This document shows, piece by piece, positions 14,774 through 17,133 of a stretch of 17,133 bases of DNA. Every line of letters starts with the position of its first letter. The first letter of the stretch is position 1. Position numbers and translations under genes: made by a program. This DNA is from NZQO01 sp002693605 (lineage in GTDB: Bacteria > Bacteroidota > Bacteroidia > Flavobacteriales > Flavobacteriaceae), in NCBI GenBank assembly GCA_963972105.1, contig CAXAVH010000057.1:1-17133 (forward strand), given 5' to 3'. The notes below the pieces were generated by a model, which was not told the origin of the DNA, searched no databases, and saw only the letters and a list, made by a program, of their open reading frames with translations.

Positions 14774-17133
14774 ATGAAATTTAGAGTTACCCTAATGCTT
14801 TTGGTTTCGCTCCTAACGTTCTCGGTCTATGGCCAAGACGCAGAGCTGACTAAGGCCACGTATGTTGGTACGGTAAGTTCCATGGTGCACGTACCATCTA
14901 TTGCCTCGCGAAGTGAATTAGCGCCTGCGCGAGTGAAAGAACAAGAAATGCAGGACGGTAGAGCGTCCCGCAACGTGGTGGTCCCTGGCAAGGACGGCCA
15001 AAAAGCCGATGATTTTTTTGCCACCCACCCAAACCGTTTAGAAAAAGCCGTCAAGGCAAAGGCTCCGATATTGGTGTTCGACGCTGCCGCTTCCAGCTCG
15101 CAGCCTACCGATCCGTCGTTGGCCGTTGGGCCCAACCACGTGGTGGTGGTATTCAACACCGGCTTTATTATTTACGACAAACAGGGAAATGCCCTAACGG
15201 GTCAGGTTTCCCCGAATCCCACCATCTTCCCAAATGGAGGATGCTGCGATTTGACTGCATCGTACGATAGCGCCGCAGACCGTTGGGTGTTAACCTTCCT
15301 AGGTGCGGGTGCGCAAATCGCCGTTTCAGATGGACCAGACCCCGTTAACGATGGCTGGTATACGTATAGCATCAACTCCATTAACGATTACCAGAAACTT
15401 TCGGTTTGGAGTGACGGGTACTATATGACCGATAACACTGGTAATGCGAACAACCGGGTATATGCCCTAGAGAGAGATGCCATGTTGGCCGGTGACCCTG
15501 CCGCACAGGTAATCGGGTTTCCCTTGCCGGGCATCGCTACCAGCGGATTTTACAGCCCACAGGCCTTGAACGTAACAGACGACAACATGCCAGCACCGGG
15601 TAATGCGCCCATAATATATCTTCAAGATGATGCTTGGTCTGGTGTTTCTACCGACCACGTAAAGCTGTGGAATGTGAACGTTGACTGGAATACCCCAAGC
15701 AACTCTACCATTTCAAGCCCCGTAGAACTTACCACAACTTCCTTTATCTCGGTTTTCGATGGCGGTAGTTTTTCTAACTTAACACAACCCAACAATGGGG
15801 TTGCGATCGACGCCCTTCAGGCTACGATTATGAATCAGGCGCAATTCAGGAAATTTTCAGGTCACAACTCGGCAGTATTCAATTTCGTAGTAGACACCGA
15901 TGCTACATCGGGCGAGCGCGCCGGAGTTCGTTGGTTCGAATTGAGACAGTCTGGCGATGGCCAGCCGTGGAGTATCTATCAGGAAGGTACCTATACCTCG
16001 CCAGATGGAAAGCACGCGTGGCACGCAAGTATGATGATGGACCTTCAGGGGAATATCGGGATGGGATATTCGGCAATGGCAGGACCTACCACGCCCAACC
16101 CGACAAATTTCCGGGTTAGTTCCTACTATACTGGACGCTACGCAAACGACCCATTGAATACGATGACCGTTTCCGAAGAGCTTATAGCTGCAGGTAATGC
16201 CAATATTCCTGGGGTGCGTTATGGAGATTATAGTAAAATAGATATTGACCCCAGTAATGAAAAGGAATTCTGGTTTATCAACGAGTATATGAACAACGGT
16301 CGTAAGGACGTGGTTGGGGTGTTTCAGATAGCGCCTAACTTCAATGATGACGTAGGGGTTATTAGCATCGACGCTCCGGTAACGGGAACATTGGGACCAA
16401 ACGAGCCCGTGACTATTACAGTTTTCAACTACGGACAGAATCCGGCGTCTGGATTTGATGTTTCCTATCAAGTAGACGGCGGAGCGGTAGTAACCGAGGC
16501 ATTCCCTGGCACAATTGCCTCTGCGGCCACGGCCCAGTATACCTTTACCGCAACTGCCAACTTGAACAACGTAGGCCAGACCTATTCTATCACCGCGCTT
16601 ACCGATTATGCGTTAGATGAGGACAACACCAACGACAGTACTACCGAGGAAGTTACCTTTTTACCGCCCAACGATTTGGGGGTTAGCGCAATTACATCAC
16701 CGAGCTCGGGCGAGAACCTTTCTGCAACCGAGGCTGTTACAGTTACCATTAACAATTACGGAGGTGAGCCACAAAGTAATTTTGAGGTAAGCTATACCAT
16801 TGATGGCGGCACCCCGGTGACTGAAACCGTTGTCGGCCCATTGGCGGGAGACGATTCGATGATGTATACTTTCACCCAAACGGTTGATCTTTCCGATTTT
16901 GGAACCTATGCTTTCGTGGCCTATACCGATTTGCCGGGCGATGCCGATGAAACAAACGATGAAGCCTCCAAGACCGTTGTTAACAGCAACTGTCAGCCGC
17001 AAAGTAACTGTACGTTGGGCGATGGAATCCGCTTTTTCGGGTTGGGTACCATAAACAATAGCTCTGCCTGCTCTCCCGACGGCTATGGTGACTTTACTGC
17101 ACAAATAACCGACCTGGAAGATGGCTCTACAAA
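14774..17133 (+). CDS. Large secreted protein with CARDB repeats and GEVED domain (cut by window edge)
   Basis: ATG 14774 opens a frame still open at the right edge (786 full codons). Signal peptide MKFRVTLMLLVSLLTFSVYGQ (1-21). Residues about 105-520 form the same beta-rich domain as the protein encoded at 12253: DPSLAVGPNHVV (113-124), DDAWSGV (285-291), VDWNTPSNST, WSIYQEGTY, YTGRYANDPLNTMTVSEEL. Two CARDB-type adhesion repeats follow (524-632 and 633 to about 739), then NCTLGDGIRFFGLGTINNSSACSPDGYGDFTAQ, the start of a GEVED domain. Such domains usually mark extracellular binding or adhesive proteins, and the unseen C-terminus probably carries a T9SS sorting domain. No catalytic site is recognised. 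Upstream lies a 265-base AT-rich gap with no clear -7 box for this gene. Confidence 0.9.
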   Translation, partial: MKFRVTLMLLVSLLTFSVYGQDAELTKATYVGTVSSMVHVPSIASRSELAPARVKEQEMQDGRASRNVVVPGKDGQKADDFFATHPNRLEKAVKAKAPILVFDAAASSSQPTDPSLAVGPNHVVVVFNTGFIIYDKQGNALTGQVSPNPTIFPNGGCCDLTASYDSAADRWVLTFLGAGAQIAVSDGPDPVNDGWYTYSINSINDYQKLSVWSDGYYMTDNTGNANNRVYALERDAMLAGDPAAQVIGFPLPGIATSGFYSPQALNVTDDNMPAPGNAPIIYLQDDAWSGVSTDHVKLWNVNVDWNTPSNSTISSPVELTTTSFISVFDGGSFSNLTQPNNGVAIDALQATIMNQAQFRKFSGHNSAVFNFVVDTDATSGERAGVRWFELRQSGDGQPWSIYQEGTYTSPDGKHAWHASMMMDLQGNIGMGYSAMAGPTTPNPTNFRVSSYYTGRYANDPLNTMTVSEELIAAGNANIPGVRYGDYSKIDIDPSNEKEFWFINEYMNNGRKDVVGVFQIAPNFNDDVGVISIDAPVTGTLGPNEPVTITVFNYGQNPASGFDVSYQVDGGAVVTEAFPGTIASAATAQYTFTATANLNNVGQTYSITALTDYALDEDNTNDSTTEEVTFLPPNDLGVSAITSPSSGENLSATEAVTVTINNYGGEPQSNFEVSYTIDGGTPVTETVVGPLAGDDSMMYTFTQTVDLSDFGTYAFVAYTDLPGDADETNDEASKTVVNSNCQPQSNCTLGDGIRFFGLGTINNSSACSPDGYGDFTAQITDLEDGST
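16343..16990 (+). repeat. Two tandem CARDB-type domain repeats (protein level)
   Basis: Two units of about 108 codons (16343-16669 and 16670 to about 16990) each begin ND(V/L)GV, carry VTITVFNYG / VTVTINNYG and VSYQVDGG / VSYTIDGG, and end near ALDEDNTNDS / GDADETNDE. DNA identity is modest, so the duplication is old or the units were shuffled in rather than recently copied. Confidence 0.75.

Noticed and set aside
15857..16471. 204-codon minus-strand frame inside the large secreted protein gene
   Set aside because: The plus strand encodes conserved paralogue and CARDB sequence here; the antisense frame has no protein-like features.

Overview
The window reads as ordinary chromosome of a marine-type Flavobacteriaceae bacterium (Bacteroidota) of intermediate GC content. 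The evidence is two clear type IX secretion (T9SS) C-terminal sorting domains, a TonB-dependent receptor with the usual carboxypeptidase-like N-terminal domain, Bacteroidota promoter boxes (TAnnTTTG), a lack of Shine-Dalgarno sequences, and Flavobacteria-like versions of DXS, dGTPase and glycyl-tRNA synthetase. No tRNA, rRNA, CRISPR array, insertion sequence, integrase or phage gene is visible.

Layout. Positions 1-361 (minus) hold the start of a TonB-dependent receptor cut by the window edge. Diverging from it is a dGTP triphosphohydrolase gene (545-1885, +), followed by a secreted M36 metallopeptidase with a T9SS tail (1987-4593, +) that ends in a strong terminator. Convergent with it is dxs (4647-6416, minus), which shares a back-to-back promoter region with a Nit2/YafV-type amidohydrolase (6503-7285, +). 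Next come comF and an Ig-like-domain surface lipoprotein as a two-gene minus-strand unit (9562 to 7224). A membrane-anchored coiled-coil protein of unknown function (9650-10531, +) and glycyl-tRNA synthetase (10598-12136, +) follow, each with its own terminator. The right end holds two paralogous secreted proteins (12253-14106 and 14774 to beyond the window, both +) with a small lipoprotein gene on the opposite strand between them (14143-14508).

How the genes relate. Most are independent housekeeping units: nucleotide pool control, isoprenoid precursor synthesis, amide repair and translation. They are mixed with cell-envelope and secreted proteins: nutrient uptake receptor, peptidase, lipoproteins and T9SS cargo. 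No shared pathway links them. The compact signals are the most informative part. Several starts are re-assigned here from promoter position, and dxs and glycyl-tRNA synthetase look leaderless or nearly so.

I did not find a convincing undescribed multi-gene system. The items most worth a second look are the tandem paralogous T9SS cargo pair, the coiled-coil protein at 9650, the fused or overlapping transcription signals, and a small open frame just upstream of the TonB receptor. No intergenic gap exceeds 300 bases; the largest (14509-14773) is AT-rich and holds only a candidate promoter/operator for the small lipoprotein.
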